Source of the DNA: Priestia aryabhattai
GTDB taxonomy: Bacteria > Bacillota > Bacilli > Bacillales > Bacillaceae_H
Direction of reading: 5' to 3'
DNA: 64,000 bases
NCBI RefSeq assembly: GCF_023715685.1
Contig: NZ_JAMBOQ010000002.1
Coordinates: forward strand, 434,001-498,000
The notes beneath the pieces were generated by a model, which did no database searches, was not told the origin of the DNA, and saw only the letters and a list, made by a program, of their open reading frames with translations. This document shows positions 1 to 8,585 of the stretch, in pieces (the first letter of the stretch is position 1; each line of letters starts with the position of its first letter). Position numbers and translations under genes: made by a program.

Positions 1-1
1 T

Positions 2-1216
2 TTTTGGTACGACTTATATGAAACAGAGTATGCTCTTTATGACGTACATATGGATTCTTCTCATATCATTCATTCTATTAAAGAAGCCGCAAATCAAATT
101 GGAGAATTATTTCTTAAAACTGCACCTTTACTTCGTTCGTTAGATGATCAGACACTTTTTTCTTTAGGATTTCCAAAAGCTAGTCTCCCGTACCTACGAC
201 TGAAAACGATGGAAACAGAAAGTGTGATTTCGCGCCTTGATTTTGCTGTTACGGCTGATCAAATCAAGCTTTTAGAACTAAATGCGGATACGCCTACGTT
301 CATTAAAGAATTATTTCATGTAAATGAGTTAGTCTGTCGTCATTTTCAGGTCCAAAATCCTAATAAGCCTGAAGAAAAAAAGCTTGCTTTAGCATTAAAA
401 CACGCCATTTTTGAAGCTTATAATGAGCTTGATAGAACGAACTATCCAAACGTTGTTTTTTCTTCTCATGATACACATGAAGAAGATAAGCTAACCACTC
501 TTTATTTAATGAAGCTAGCCGATGTAGATGCTACATACGTTCCATTATCGCAGCTTCGAATTGTCCCTGCCTCTACAGTTGAAGAAGGTGAACATATAGA
601 AGCGGGCGTATATGATCAATATGGACAAAAAATAGACGTACTCTATCGCCAAACTTATCCGCTTGAACATTTAATTGAAGATGAAGATCCGAGTACGCAT
701 GAAAAAGTGGGGCACATGCTTTTAACATTGGTACAACAAAAACAAGTAGCAATAATCAATCCGCCTTCTGCATTTTTGCTGCAGTCTAAAGCCGTGCAAG
801 CACTCATTTGGGCTTTGCATGAACAAAATCATCTCTTTTTCACTAAAAGAGAGCATCACATCATTGAAACATACTTTTTACCAACGTATTTAGAAGAAGA
901 TCCATTTATTGAAAGAAAACAAGCATTTGTGAAGAAACCATCGTTTGGTCGTGAGGGAGATACCGTTGAAATTTATAATGAACGCGGAATCAAAATAGAC
1001 GAAGATCAACATAAGACATATCAAGAATACGCTGCTGTGTATCAACAGTTTATTCCTTTGCCAACTGCAAAAATGAAGACGCAAACGCAAACAATAGAGG
1101 CTCATATCATGTACGGGTGCTTTTTATTAAATGGAAAAGCAAGCGCAGTAGGAATCCGGGCTGGAAATCAAATTACGGATAATGAATCGTATTATTTGCC
1201 GATTGGATTAAAATGA
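2..1216 (+). CDS. Glutathionylspermidine synthase-like ATP-grasp protein, 5' partial
   Basis: The frame is open from base 2, upstream of the first in-window ATG (position 50), and reads FWYDLYETEYALYDV before it, so the gene starts outside the window. The sequence resembles the glutathionylspermidine synthase (GSP_synth) family of ATP-grasp C-N ligases: a NADTPT segment near codon 100 and a KPSFGREGD phosphate-binding-like stretch near codon 310 of the visible part. The E. coli enzyme joins glutathione and spermidine, but Bacillus homologues lack the amidase domain and their substrate is unknown. The gene sits 15 bp before a DUF350 membrane protein, a pairing common for this family, so the two are probably one operon. 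Family call is firm, substrate is not. Confidence 0.8.
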   Translation, partial: FWYDLYETEYALYDVHMDSSHIIHSIKEAANQIGELFLKTAPLLRSLDDQTLFSLGFPKASLPYLRLKTMETESVISRLDFAVTADQIKLLELNADTPTFIKELFHVNELVCRHFQVQNPNKPEEKKLALALKHAIFEAYNELDRTNYPNVVFSSHDTHEEDKLTTLYLMKLADVDATYVPLSQLRIVPASTVEEGEHIEAGVYDQYGQKIDVLYRQTYPLEHLIEDEDPSTHEKVGHMLLTLVQQKQVAIINPPSAFLLQSKAVQALIWALHEQNHLFFTKREHHIIETYFLPTYLEEDPFIERKQAFVKKPSFGREGDTVEIYNERGIKIDEDQHKTYQEYAAVYQQFIPLPTAKMKTQTQTIEAHIMYGCFLLNGKASAVGIRAGNQITDNESYYLPIGLK

Positions 1217-1231
1217 AAAGGGGAAATAAAA

Positions 1232-1648
1232 ATGACACAATGGATTGATTGGGCTAGTATAGGGAGTTTTTTATCTCACGTAGCGGTAGGGTTAGGGCTA
1301 TTATTTATCGGAGTAATGGTATTTGAATTAACAACAAAATTTAACGATCGTGAACTCATAAAAAAAGGCAATGTGGCGGTCGCTTTGAAGTTATGGGGAA
1401 AAGGAATTGGGCTTGCTATTGTCATTTTCACTGTATGGAGCAACAGCTTAAATTTGTTAGATGCAACTCTTTGGGGAATAGTAGGTATCATTACTCAAGT
1501 AGTGGCATATTGGATTATTGAATTTATCATGACGCCTAAAACGAGCTTAGCCAAAAAAGTAGAAGAAGGAAATGTAGCGGTTGGAGTAACTCTGTTTGCG
1601 GCGTCGATTGCCGTCGGCCTTATTGTAGCCGGAAGTTTAACATATTAA
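1232..1648 (+). CDS. DUF350 (UPF0719) family membrane protein
   Basis: 138 residues with four hydrophobic segments (about residues 12-32, 50-68, 75-95, 115-137), which fits the DUF350 fold of two repeated two-helix units. The start ATG follows a good ribosome site (aaaggggaaat). Its function is not established. It lies directly after the glutathionylspermidine-synthase-like gene and before a strong terminator, so the two are probably co-transcribed. Co-occurrence suggests a role in the envelope linked to the ligase, but this is inference. Confidence 0.8.
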   Translation: MTQWIDWASIGSFLSHVAVGLGLLFIGVMVFELTTKFNDRELIKKGNVAVALKLWGKGIGLAIVIFTVWSNSLNLLDATLWGIVGIITQVVAYWIIEFIMTPKTSLAKKVEEGNVAVGVTLFAASIAVGLIVAGSLTY

Positions 1649-1654
1649 AAGAAG

Positions 1655-1687
1655 GCGATTCCTGTTTTACGGGGAATCGCTTTTTTT
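1655..1687 (+). terminator. Rho-independent terminator
   Basis: An 8-bp stem GCGATTCC/GGAATCGC with a 10-nt loop is followed by seven T. It ends the GSP-synthase/DUF350 unit. The 3' end of the small minus-strand gene at 1667-1813 overlaps it. Confidence 0.85.
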
Positions 1688-1813
1688 ATGTCCAGATTGC
1701 TCGTGTTCAGTTAGTAATAATGTACGTGTATTTTCACGGTCGGCACGAACAATTTTTTGCTGTGTGTAAAGCGGAATGACAAAGAGCAAAATAAATAAAA
1801 AAACATAACTCAT
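1667..1813 (-). CDS. Small single-pass membrane protein, 48 aa
   Basis: The start chosen is an internal ATG (complement of 1811-1813) because a clear ribosome site GGGAGGAT lies 8 bases before it. The longer open frame upstream has no such site. The product begins with a hydrophobic segment (MSYVFLFILLFVIPLY) and then has a charged 30-residue tail rich in K, R, E and H. The family is not recognised. It could be a small membrane-anchored peptide. Its stop codon lies inside the terminator of the convergent operon. Confidence rests on the ribosome site and the anchor-plus-tail design. Confidence 0.5.
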   Translation of the reverse strand: MSYVFLFILLFVIPLYTQQKIVRADRENTRTLLLTEHEQSGHKKSDSP

Positions 1814-2002
1814 TTTTGTTATCCTCCCATGTAAATTGTAAACGCCTGCTAATAGTGTGTGACAAACAATACGTAAATATAGCATATTTGATTGGGTGAA
1901 CTGGGAAAAATTGAGGGATGCGAAAAGAATATAATCTTACCTTCAACAAAAACTAAAATCAGTATAGAGGCACGTCTTTTATTAAGAAAGGAGTTGGGAA
2001 AA

Positions 2003-2428
2003 GTGAAAAGGTGGCTCATTTTGTGCTTATTGGTTGTAATCGCAGCTGGATGTGGACGCCCAGATGAAACGTCTCAACCGAGCATTTTCCTTATACCAGA
2101 AGGGTACAAAGGATGGGTTATGGTCGAATATGATAAAGATAATGGAAATCCTAGCAAGACAGAAGGAGACTACACTGTATTTAAAGTAAACGAGCAGGGA
2201 GTCGGGAAAACCAAAACGCTTTTAAGTGGCGGCGGCTGGGCAAGAAATAAATATTTCTACGTAAATAAAAATGGTCAGCGAAAGCAATTGAAGCAGGGGA
2301 AGATGATTCATGGAACGACTCAAGGTAACAAAAATCATACGGTAACATACTTTTTTGTCGGTACCGCAAAAGAGTTCGACAAGGCCGGGGACTATCGAAG
2401 AAAACTTACCGAAGAAAGTTCTTCGTAA
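2003..2428 (+). CDS. Small lipoprotein of the DUF6843 type
   Basis: The start is the GTG at 2003, preceded by AAAGGAG. The open frame extends further upstream but without a ribosome site. The N-terminus is a lipoprotein signal: KRW, a hydrophobic run and a lipobox VIAAGC, so the mature protein starts at Cys 18 and is anchored to the outer face of the membrane. The remainder (IFLIPEGYKGWVMVEYD) resembles the DUF6843 domain seen in Bacillus lipoproteins. No enzymatic motif is visible and its role is unknown. It is a single gene closed by a strong terminator. Confidence 0.65.
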   Translation: MKRWLILCLLVVIAAGCGRPDETSQPSIFLIPEGYKGWVMVEYDKDNGNPSKTEGDYTVFKVNEQGVGKTKTLLSGGGWARNKYFYVNKNGQRKQLKQGKMIHGTTQGNKNHTVTYFFVGTAKEFDKAGDYRRKLTEESSS

Positions 2429-2466
2429 GAAAAGAAACGTTGCCGCTTGAGCAACGTTTCTTTTCT
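2429..2466. terminator. Bidirectional terminator between convergent genes
   Basis: A perfect 15-bp stem (GAAAAGAAACGTTGC paired with its complement) with a 7-nt loop, A-rich on one side and T-rich on the other. It serves the lipoprotein gene and the convergent zinc-ribbon gene. Confidence 0.85.
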
Positions 2467-2470
2467 ATCT

Positions 2471-2923
2471 TCATTTGAATGTGCAAAAGACGGTGTCTTT
2501 TAAACGTTGAATTTCGTTTAATGCTTCTTTCTGCTTATGAATTACCCAATCTGGCAATGAGTGTTCAACCGACAGCTCGTCGAAACAAGCCCCGCATGTT
2601 TTAACTTCAATATAAGATTCAATATATTGAAGGTGATCTAAGTTATAAGCCCAAAGTCGACGTTCAGGGCATATTGTTTCTAAGTAAAGCGGAAGCTGAA
2701 AAAAAGGATCTACTGCTTCAGAAAGTTCTAACGGTCTCTGGCTATCAGCGTTGATTACGTCTAGATAGCCGCAATGAGGACACGTGCATGAGTGCGTTGA
2801 CCCGCTCAATTTTTTATCCAGTTTTACAACTCGCGCACATAGTTCGCAGTTTGGACATTTTACTAAGATAAAGTCAAGGAACTTATCTAAAAATTGCTGC
2901 TGTATTACTTGCTGATTTGTCAT
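2471..2923 (-). CDS. Zinc-ribbon protein of unknown function
   Basis: 150 residues. Two cysteine knuckles, CPNC at residues 23-26 and CPHC at about 49-52, form a zinc ribbon. A second part contains CGAC near residue 113. The central LPLYLETICPERRLWAYNLD stretch is characteristic of a Bacillus family of uncharacterised zinc-ribbon proteins. The start follows AGAGGT. No DNA-binding or catalytic domain beyond the ribbon is visible, so a nucleic-acid or protein-binding role is inference only. Confidence 0.6.
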   Translation of the reverse strand: MTNQQVIQQQFLDKFLDFILVKCPNCELCARVVKLDKKLSGSTHSCTCPHCGYLDVINADSQRPLELSEAVDPFFQLPLYLETICPERRLWAYNLDHLQYIESYIEVKTCGACFDELSVEHSLPDWVIHKQKEALNEIQRLKDTVFCTFK

Positions 2924-3094
2924 TTTTTGTACCTCTAACTGTCAAACTTTTTTAGTTACGAAAATAAATAAGGAAACCTACATACTATTCATAACACATG
3001 ATGGGGGTTAAAACAACAAAAACCCTTTTCGACAGAAGGGTTGTGTGATATAGTATGACAAATCAGAATAAATAAAGAAAAATGGTGAGAAAAA

Positions 3095-4432
3095 ATGAGT
3101 CAAAACGAACAATGGACATCAAAACTCGGCTTTATCTTGGCATCTGCCGGTTCAGCAATTGGAATCGGAGCCATTTGGAAACTGCCTTATGTAGCCGGAA
3201 CAAGCGGAGGAGGGGCCTTTTTTTTACTGTTTATCTTGTTTACAGCAATTATTGGTTTGCCGCTTTTGCTTGCTGAATTTGTACTAGGTAGACATACACA
3301 AAAAGAAGCAATTCGTGCTTATGATGCAGTTGCTCCCGGTTCTCTATGGAAAGGAATCGGGTATTTAGGCGTGATCACATGCTTTATTTTATTATCATTC
3401 TATAGTGTAGTAGGAGGATGGATTTTACAATATATTTTTGCAAGCGTCACGGGTCAGCTGAATGGAGTAAGTGACTACGGGAGTTTATTTAATTCCACTA
3501 TTGCTAATCCGATAAGCGCTGTTATATCTCAATTTGTTTTTCTTCTTTTAACAATTGTTGTAGTAGCAAGAGGCATTCAAAATGGTATTGAAAAAGCAAA
3601 CAAAATTTTAATGCCTGCCCTCTTTATTTTATTTATTATTATTATTATTCGTTCTTTAACATTAGACGGGGCGATGGAAGGCGTATCTTTCTTTTTGTAT
3701 CCAGATTTTTCAAAGCTTACCTCCCAAACGATTTTGTTTGCAATGGGACAAGCATTCTTTTCGCTTAGCGTAGGCGTTTCGGTTATGGTTACTTATAGTT
3801 CGTATCTGTCTAAGCAGCAAAACTTGCCAAAATCAGCTATTTCAATTTCAGCGTTAAATATTTTGATTTCTTTACTAGCAGGACTGGCAATTTTCCCTGC
3901 AGTCTTCTCAATGGGCGTAAAGCCGACGGAAGGACCAGGTCTTTTATTTATTGTATTGCCTTCTATTTTTGAACAGCTTCCGTTCGGAATTGTGTTTCAA
4001 ACTTTCTTTTTGGCGCTGTTTTTATTTGCTACTTTGACATCTGCATTTTCGATGTTAGAAATTATTGTTGCTTCATTAGCCAAAGGAGAGCAGCATAAGC
4101 GTATAAAGCTATCTTGGGTTTCGGGCCTACTAATCTTCGTTGTAGGAATACCGTCAGCTCTATCGTATGGTTTATTAAGTGACGTATCAATCTTTGGAAA
4201 AAGCATCTTTGACGCTTTTGATTTTCTTGTAAGTAATATCCTTATGCCTCTCGGTGCTCTTTTAATTGCCATCTTTGTTCCTTGGAAGATGAAAAAAGAT
4301 GTGCTAATTGAAGAATTTAAGCATGGTTCGACGAATGTGAAGCGCTGGTTCTCTTTATGGCTTCTTGCCATTCGATACATCGCACCTGTTTTAATTATCA
4401 TTGTATTTATTAATATGCTAGGCTTTATCTAA
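3095..4432 (+). CDS. Na+-dependent transporter of the NSS (SNF) family
   Basis: 445 residues with about 11-12 membrane helices. The N-terminal [20 protein letters not shown] segment is the NSS signature of TM1, where the unwound helix binds Na+ and substrate, and GGGAFFLLF belongs to TM2. Bacillus homologues are YhdH and YocR. NSS proteins import amino acids with Na+. The 34-residue protein encoded just downstream resembles MetS, the small subunit of the Corynebacterium MetPS methionine/alanine importer, so methionine or alanine uptake is the best guess. The start follows GGTGAG. Confidence 0.85.
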   Translation: MSQNEQWTSKLGFILASAGSAIGIGAIWKLPYVAGTSGGGAFFLLFILFTAIIGLPLLLAEFVLGRHTQKEAIRAYDAVAPGSLWKGIGYLGVITCFILLSFYSVVGGWILQYIFASVTGQLNGVSDYGSLFNSTIANPISAVISQFVFLLLTIVVVARGIQNGIEKANKILMPALFILFIIIIIRSLTLDGAMEGVSFFLYPDFSKLTSQTILFAMGQAFFSLSVGVSVMVTYSSYLSKQQNLPKSAISISALNILISLLAGLAIFPAVFSMGVKPTEGPGLLFIVLPSIFEQLPFGIVFQTFFLALFLFATLTSAFSMLEIIVASLAKGEQHKRIKLSWVSGLLIFVVGIPSALSYGLLSDVSIFGKSIFDAFDFLVSNILMPLGALLIAIFVPWKMKKDVLIEEFKHGSTNVKRWFSLWLLAIRYIAPVLIIIVFINMLGFI

Positions 4433-4441
4433 CGAAAAAAC

Positions 4442-4476
4442 GCTATTAAAACGCTTGGTTTTAATAGCATTTTTTT
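4442..4476 (+). terminator. Terminator between NSS transporter and its small subunit
   Basis: Stem GCTATTAAAAC/GTTTTAATAGC with a 5-nt loop followed by seven T. It lies between the transporter stop codon and the ribosome site of the small membrane protein at 4494, so that gene is made either by read-through or from its own promoter. Confidence 0.75.
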
Positions 4477-4493
4477 GGAGGAAGAGGAGGAGT

Positions 4494-4598
4494 ATGATGC
4501 TTGATTTCTTGTATGATATGTTTGTAGGAGCAGGGGTATTTATTTTATTATTAATTCTTTTGCTAGTAGCGAGAACGTCAGGGAAACGCAAGAAATAG
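4494..4598 (+). CDS. MetS-like small subunit of the NSS transporter, 34 aa
   Basis: An ATG ATG pair (4494 or 4497) follows a purine-rich ribosome region with GGAGG and AGGAGG. The peptide has a short acidic N-terminus, one hydrophobic helix (GAGVFILLLILLLVA) and a basic tail RTSGKRKK, the design of methionine/alanine-importer NSS small subunits. MetS is required for transport by MetP in Corynebacterium. Position directly after an NSS gene supports the assignment. It was too short for automatic calling. Confidence 0.7.
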   Translation: MMLDFLYDMFVGAGVFILLLILLLVARTSGKRKK

Positions 4599-4735
4599 GC
4601 GGGTATAATTCCCAGTGTAAAAACCCAAAAAAAGACTAACACCACAGAATTAAACTATGATAATATATTATCCTATGAGCATAACCAATGCTCACATATG
4701 TTGTGATGAAGCGTTTTTTAGAAAGAGGGATCATC

Positions 4736-5137
4736 TTGAGTGGAGAAGTTCTTGTCAAGATTTTATCTCAAGCGTATGAACAAAAAAAGACATTACCAAT
4801 CGTCTCATTCTCGTCTTTTTTTGAACAAAAAAAGGTGGGCTTTCGTTTAAATAACGATGTGTCCGCTGATATCATCTACCATACGCTTACATGTATTCAG
4901 AGAAAAACGTGTGTCCAAGATGTGTTAGTGGAAGTACTAAAAGTTGATAGTCCAAACAATGACGGGGCATTTTCTGATTGTGTATATATTTTAGCAAATG
5001 GTACAAAACAGCAAGTGAAAGAATGGGTTAACCCCTTACATCCTAAAAGAATTAAACAAGGATATCAGCACGGGACACCCATTGATGCGCCACATTTAAA
5101 AAATGACTACCACGTGTTTGCCGTTACTTGGTCATAA
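4736..5137 (+). CDS. Uncharacterised protein
   Basis: The start chosen is TTG 4736, six bases after AGAAAGAGGG. An upstream ATG at 4688 in the same frame would give 149 residues but lacks a ribosome site. The roughly 133-residue product is soluble, with mixed alpha/beta character and a stretch ending in HPKRIKQGYQHGTPIDAP. No family is recognised and no catalytic motif can be named. It is monocistronic: an upstream AT-rich promoter region and a strong downstream terminator frame it. Confidence 0.5.
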   Translation: MSGEVLVKILSQAYEQKKTLPIVSFSSFFEQKKVGFRLNNDVSADIIYHTLTCIQRKTCVQDVLVEVLKVDSPNNDGAFSDCVYILANGTKQQVKEWVNPLHPKRIKQGYQHGTPIDAPHLKNDYHVFAVTWS

Positions 5138-5150
5138 GCGTTTAACCCAA

Positions 5151-5184
5151 AAAACATCCTGCTGTCGCTGCAGGATGTTTTTTG
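5151..5184 (+). terminator. Rho-independent terminator
   Basis: Stem AACATCCTGC/GCAGGATGTT with a 7-nt loop and a T tract. It ends the uncharacterised gene before it and also faces the end of the catalase remnant. Confidence 0.8.
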
Positions 5185-6493
5185 TTAATAAGGATGAGTA
5201 TCTTTTCCTTTTTCATTAGCTTCTTCTACCGCATCAGCAGCTTTGTTACTTCCTAAGGGTGAACCGCCTTCTTTTGGCAATTTTCCATATGTAGGAGTAA
5301 TTTCTGTTCCTATTTCAATTTCTAAAGAACCATCGTCATGCATGAAAAGACCGATACCATTTGCTACTCGATTGCCGTAGTCAAAATCACATTGAGTTAA
5401 AAGCTCAATCATCTTTGTTTGAACTGTATGGTGACAACATTTTAAGCCGTCTACTAAATTTTGAATAAGCTCATCACGTTCCCAGTCCTCTAGTAAACGA
5501 TAGCGTTCACCAGCTTGCTTGAAGTCATTTGTACGGTCAATTTTTTCTTTTTTACATTTCCTTCAACATAAGGCTGATGAGGTTTTGGATGATCATGCGC
5601 TTCTTGAAGGCCTCCAAGAGAAGAAGGCTCATAATTCACATGCGGGTTCTGACCTGGACCAGCATCTACATGATAGGCCATTTGACCATCGCGTTGATTT
5701 GTTGCTACATGCTTTTTCGGTGCATTAATAGGCTTTGTTCCCACCCGGTGACGCTGCGTGTCGGAATAAGAAAACGTTCTTCCTTGCAGCATTTTATCAT
5801 CAGAAAAATCTAGCCCATCTACAACCACACCTGGACCAAATGTGACTTGCTCCGTTTCAGCAAATACGTTGCTTGGGTTTTTATCTAGGACCATTTACCC
5901 GCTGGAAGGAACGGAAACTGGTCTTCCGGCCAAATTTTCGTGTTATCAAGCGGATCGAAATCAAGTTCAGGATGCTCTCCATCTTCCATGATTTGTATAC
6001 AAAGTTCCCACTCAGGGGAGTTACCACTCTCAATCGCTTCATACAAGTCTTGAGTGGCATGACTTATATTTTTAGCTTGAATTTCTTCTGCTTGCTTTTG
6101 GGTCAAATTTTTAATTCCTTGTTTTGGTTCCCAATGGTATTTAACAAGAAACGCATTGCCATATTTGTTTACCCTTTTATATGTATTAACACCGAAACCT
6201 TGCATTTGGCGATAGTTAGCAGGTATTTCCCAAGGTAAAAATAAAAAAGTAATCATATGCATAGCCTCAGGTGTATGAGAAATAAAATCAAAAATACGCT
6301 CGGTATCTTGACGGTTTGTCACAGGATTGGGCTTAAAACCTTGAATCAAATCAGGGAATTTAATAGCATCGCGAATAAAAAATATTTTAAGGTTATTTCC
6401 TACTAAGTCCCAGTTTCCGTCTTCTGTATAGAATTTTACAGCAAACCCCCTTGGGTCTCGCATTGTTTCTGGAGAGTCTTTTCCATGTTTCAA
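5185..6493 (-). pseudogene. Catalase, 5'-truncated and frameshifted
   Basis: Three open segments line up as one haem catalase, closest to the KatX/KatE-like clade: [20 protein letters not shown], then [20 protein letters not shown], then MIELLTQCDFDYGNRVANGI. The breaks near 5888 and near 5535 both look like loss of one A from an A run; restoring one A at each gives continuous catalase sequence. The N-terminus is missing: the catalytic His region (RVVHAKG) and about the first 100 residues are absent, and the DNA upstream of 6493 does not encode them in any frame. The frameshifts could be sequencing errors, but the truncation could not, so no active enzyme is expected. Confidence 0.85.
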
Positions 6494-6821
6494 ACATAAA
6501 TAAGACTATTTTTTTCAGATCTCATTTTTTTATTCATTAATATGGAAATAATATAAATTTTTAGAAGAAAAAGTTGTTTTACTGAAGAGGAGAACAAATC
6601 CACTAAACGAATAAATGTTAAAAAAGTTTCACATTTCAAAAAAAAATAAATTGTTTTTTTTTGAAATATAAAGATAATGTTACGGGTGATTTTTTACCTA
6701 TTATTAGTGTAAGAAAAGGAATAATATTGGAATATATTAGCTTTTTTGTCGAACTTATTAAATGTTAAACGACAAGAAACTACGACAATATACACCATAC
6801 AGCTACGCTACTGTCGTTTTC

Positions 6822-6838
6822 TGTAACACAAATGTAAT
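6822..6838 (+). promoter_or_regulatory. WalR (YycF) binding site
   Basis: TGTAAC-ACAAA-TGTAAT matches the WalR consensus TGTWAH-N5-TGTWAH at every position. Further half-sites (TGTAAT 6855, TGTTAC 6868, TGTAAA 6876) follow at other spacings. The position is about 100 bp before the NlpC/P60 start codon. WalR activates autolysin genes in Bacillus subtilis, so control of this hydrolase fits. Confidence 0.7.
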
Positions 6839-6867
6839 ATTAGTGATGTTATTTTGTAATAATGTGT

Positions 6868-6876
6868 TGTTACAAT
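6868..6876 (+). promoter_or_regulatory. Candidate extended -10 of the NlpC/P60 promoter
   Basis: TGTTACAAT reads as TG-n-TACAAT, an extended -10. No good -35 lies 17 bp upstream, which is usual for activator-dependent promoters, and the WalR box ends about 10 bp before where the -35 would be. Confidence 0.4.
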
Positions 6877-6926
6877 GTAAACGTCTTATAGATTAGTAGA
6901 TTATGGCATTGGAGGAACCTTTTTTT

Positions 6927-8081
6927 ATGAAAAAGTTGATATATTCGTTAGCGTTATGTGGATCTTTAACAGTAGTACCTACAATTAGTGAAGCTGCTTT
7001 AGGAGATGCTACGCTACACCCAGGAACAAGTAATTCGGATGTGAAAGAATTACAGCAAAAATTAAAAAACAAAGGTTATTTTACATATGGTACAACAACA
7101 AACTATTATGGTTCAATCACAACTAGCGCAGTAAAGTCGTTTCAGCGTGCAAATGGTTTATCTGCAGATGGTATTGCAGGTCCATCTACATTTAATAAGC
7201 TGCTAGGAAGCGGAAGTTCATCAATTAGCTCAAGTTCGTTGTTGCGTGTCGGCTCACGCGGATCAAGCGTCCAATCCTTACAGCAACAGCTGAAAAACAA
7301 AGGCTATTTTAAAGGAACTACAACTCAGTACTTCGGCTCAATTACAAAAAATGCAGTCATGGCATTTCAACGTGCAAACGGACTGTCTGTGGACGGAATT
7401 GCAGGTCCAGCTACGTTAAGTAAGTTGAAAAATGGCGGTTCTAGCGCTTCAACTGGCGGTTCTAGCAGTACTTCAACAATCTTGCGCCAAGGCATGAGCG
7501 GTTCAGCAGTAAGCAGCCTTCAGCAAAAACTTAAAAATAAAGGTTACTTCTCAGCTGGTGTAACAGGCTACTTTGGCTCAATCACAACAAGTGCGGTAAA
7601 ATCATTTCAACGTGCAAATGGTTTATTAGTAGACGGAGAAGCGGGCCCAGATACGCTTAATAAATTAAATTCAAGCAGCTCAAAACCTTCAACATCAACA
7701 GGAAGCAGCACAAGCTCAAGCTCAGCTTCAAAAGTTATTTCATACGGTAAACGTTTTATGGGAACACCTTATGTTTGGGGTGGATCAACGCCGAGCGGAT
7801 TCGATTGCAGCGGTTTCCTTAACTATGTATACCGCAATGCGGTAGGCGTGAATTTACCGCGTACGGTTGCTGCTATTTATCAAACAGGCACACGTGTAAG
7901 TTCACCTCAACCTGGCGATATTGTTTTCTTTGAAACATACAAACCAGGTGCCAGCCATGCAGGTATTTATTTAGGAAATGGCCAATTCTTAAATGCGTCA
8001 TCTTCTCAAGGTGTAACAATCAGTTCAATGAGCAACTCTTACTGGTCAAAACGTTACTTAGGAGCAAAGCGTTACCTATAA
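6927..8081 (+). CDS. Secreted NlpC/P60 endopeptidase with three peptidoglycan-binding domains
   Basis: The start chosen is ATG 6927, 11 bases after GGAGG; the upstream ATG at 6903 would bury that site. Order of parts: signal peptide (1-23, cleavage after SEA); three PG_binding_1 repeats at about 28-92, 104-168 and 185-248, each ending like FQRANGL-(S/L)-(A/V)-DG-(I/E)-AGP; a Ser/Thr-rich linker; and an NlpC/P60 domain from about 270 to 384. The nucleophile Cys294 is in GFDCSGF and His344 in ASHAGIYLG, so the enzyme looks active. NlpC/P60 enzymes of this kind cut D-gamma-Glu-diaminopimelate bonds in peptidoglycan stems. The WalR box upstream suggests a growth-linked autolysin. Confidence 0.9.
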   Translation: MKKLIYSLALCGSLTVVPTISEAALGDATLHPGTSNSDVKELQQKLKNKGYFTYGTTTNYYGSITTSAVKSFQRANGLSADGIAGPSTFNKLLGSGSSSISSSSLLRVGSRGSSVQSLQQQLKNKGYFKGTTTQYFGSITKNAVMAFQRANGLSVDGIAGPATLSKLKNGGSSASTGGSSSTSTILRQGMSGSAVSSLQQKLKNKGYFSAGVTGYFGSITTSAVKSFQRANGLLVDGEAGPDTLNKLNSSSSKPSTSTGSSTSSSSASKVISYGKRFMGTPYVWGGSTPSGFDCSGFLNYVYRNAVGVNLPRTVAAIYQTGTRVSSPQPGDIVFFETYKPGASHAGIYLGNGQFLNASSSQGVTISSMSNSYWSKRYLGAKRYL

Positions 8082-8090
8082 GATTGTAAT

Positions 8091-8124
8091 AAAAAGGAGT
8101 AGTTGTAGAACTACTCCTTTTTTC
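8091..8124 (+). terminator. Rho-independent terminator
   Basis: Stem GGAGTAGTT/AACTACTCC, 4-nt loop, followed by a T run. It ends the NlpC/P60 gene. Confidence 0.85.
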
Positions 8125-8205
8125 TATGCCTCATAAACGTAAAAGTAGGAAATTTTTGTGCGGTTTGGTATGATAGTTATGGAACAAATAAAAGGAGTGT
8201 ATAAC

Positions 8206-8520
8206 ATGGCTATTGTAGATGTAACCATTATTCCAGTTGGTACGGAAACGCCAAGCGTGAGTCAGTACGTAGCTGATATTCAAAAAGTGTTGGCGAAGCA
8301 TGAAGATGAAATTACATATCAATTAACCCCTATGAATACATTAATTGAAGGGGAATTAAGCACGCTGCTGCAAATTGTGCAAGAGATGCATGAAGTACCT
8401 TTTGAAAATGGTATTCAGCGCGTATGTACAAATTTACGAATTGATGATCGTCGTGATAAAGAAAATCATACGATGGCTGGGAAATTACAATCAGTACAGT
8501 CTAAATTAGAAGCGAAATAA
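8206..8520 (+). CDS. MTH1187/YqgV-type thiamine-binding protein
   Basis: The start is ATG 8206, preceded by AAAGGAGT; the frame extends upstream without a second site. 104 residues beginning AIVDVTIIPVGTETPSVSQY, typical of the MTH1187 (DUF77) family. Members are ferredoxin-like-fold proteins that bind thiamine or its pyrimidine and have no known catalysis. In Bacillus subtilis the homologue is YqgV. No THI-box riboswitch is seen upstream. It stands alone between two terminators. Confidence 0.8.
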   Translation: MAIVDVTIIPVGTETPSVSQYVADIQKVLAKHEDEITYQLTPMNTLIEGELSTLLQIVQEMHEVPFENGIQRVCTNLRIDDRRDKENHTMAGKLQSVQSKLEAK

Positions 8521-8534
8521 ATAATATGCACTAT

Positions 8535-8573
8535 AATAAAAAACGCTTGAGTATCCACTCAGGCGTTTTTTTA
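8535..8573. terminator. Bidirectional terminator
   Basis: AAAAACGC-TTGAGT-atcc-ACTCAG-GCGTTTTT with one mismatch in the stem. It closes the thiamine-binding gene and the convergent pucR. Confidence 0.8.
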
Positions 8574-8585
8574 TTATATTTATAC

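Larger units (their letters stand above)
6494..6926. other. Intergenic region, 430 bp, with regulatory sites
   Basis: AT-rich. The left half holds no coding signal and no remnant of the missing catalase N-terminus. The right half holds the WalR box and promoter of the NlpC/P60 gene, described separately. Confidence 0.6.

Noticed and set aside
3020..3042. AACCCTT/AAGGGTT hairpin before the NSS gene as a terminator or riboswitch
   Set aside because: No T tract follows and no known riboswitch core (S-box, T-box) is present.
5519..5813. Plus-strand frames across the catalase remnant
   Set aside because: Shadows; the minus strand carries clear catalase sequence.
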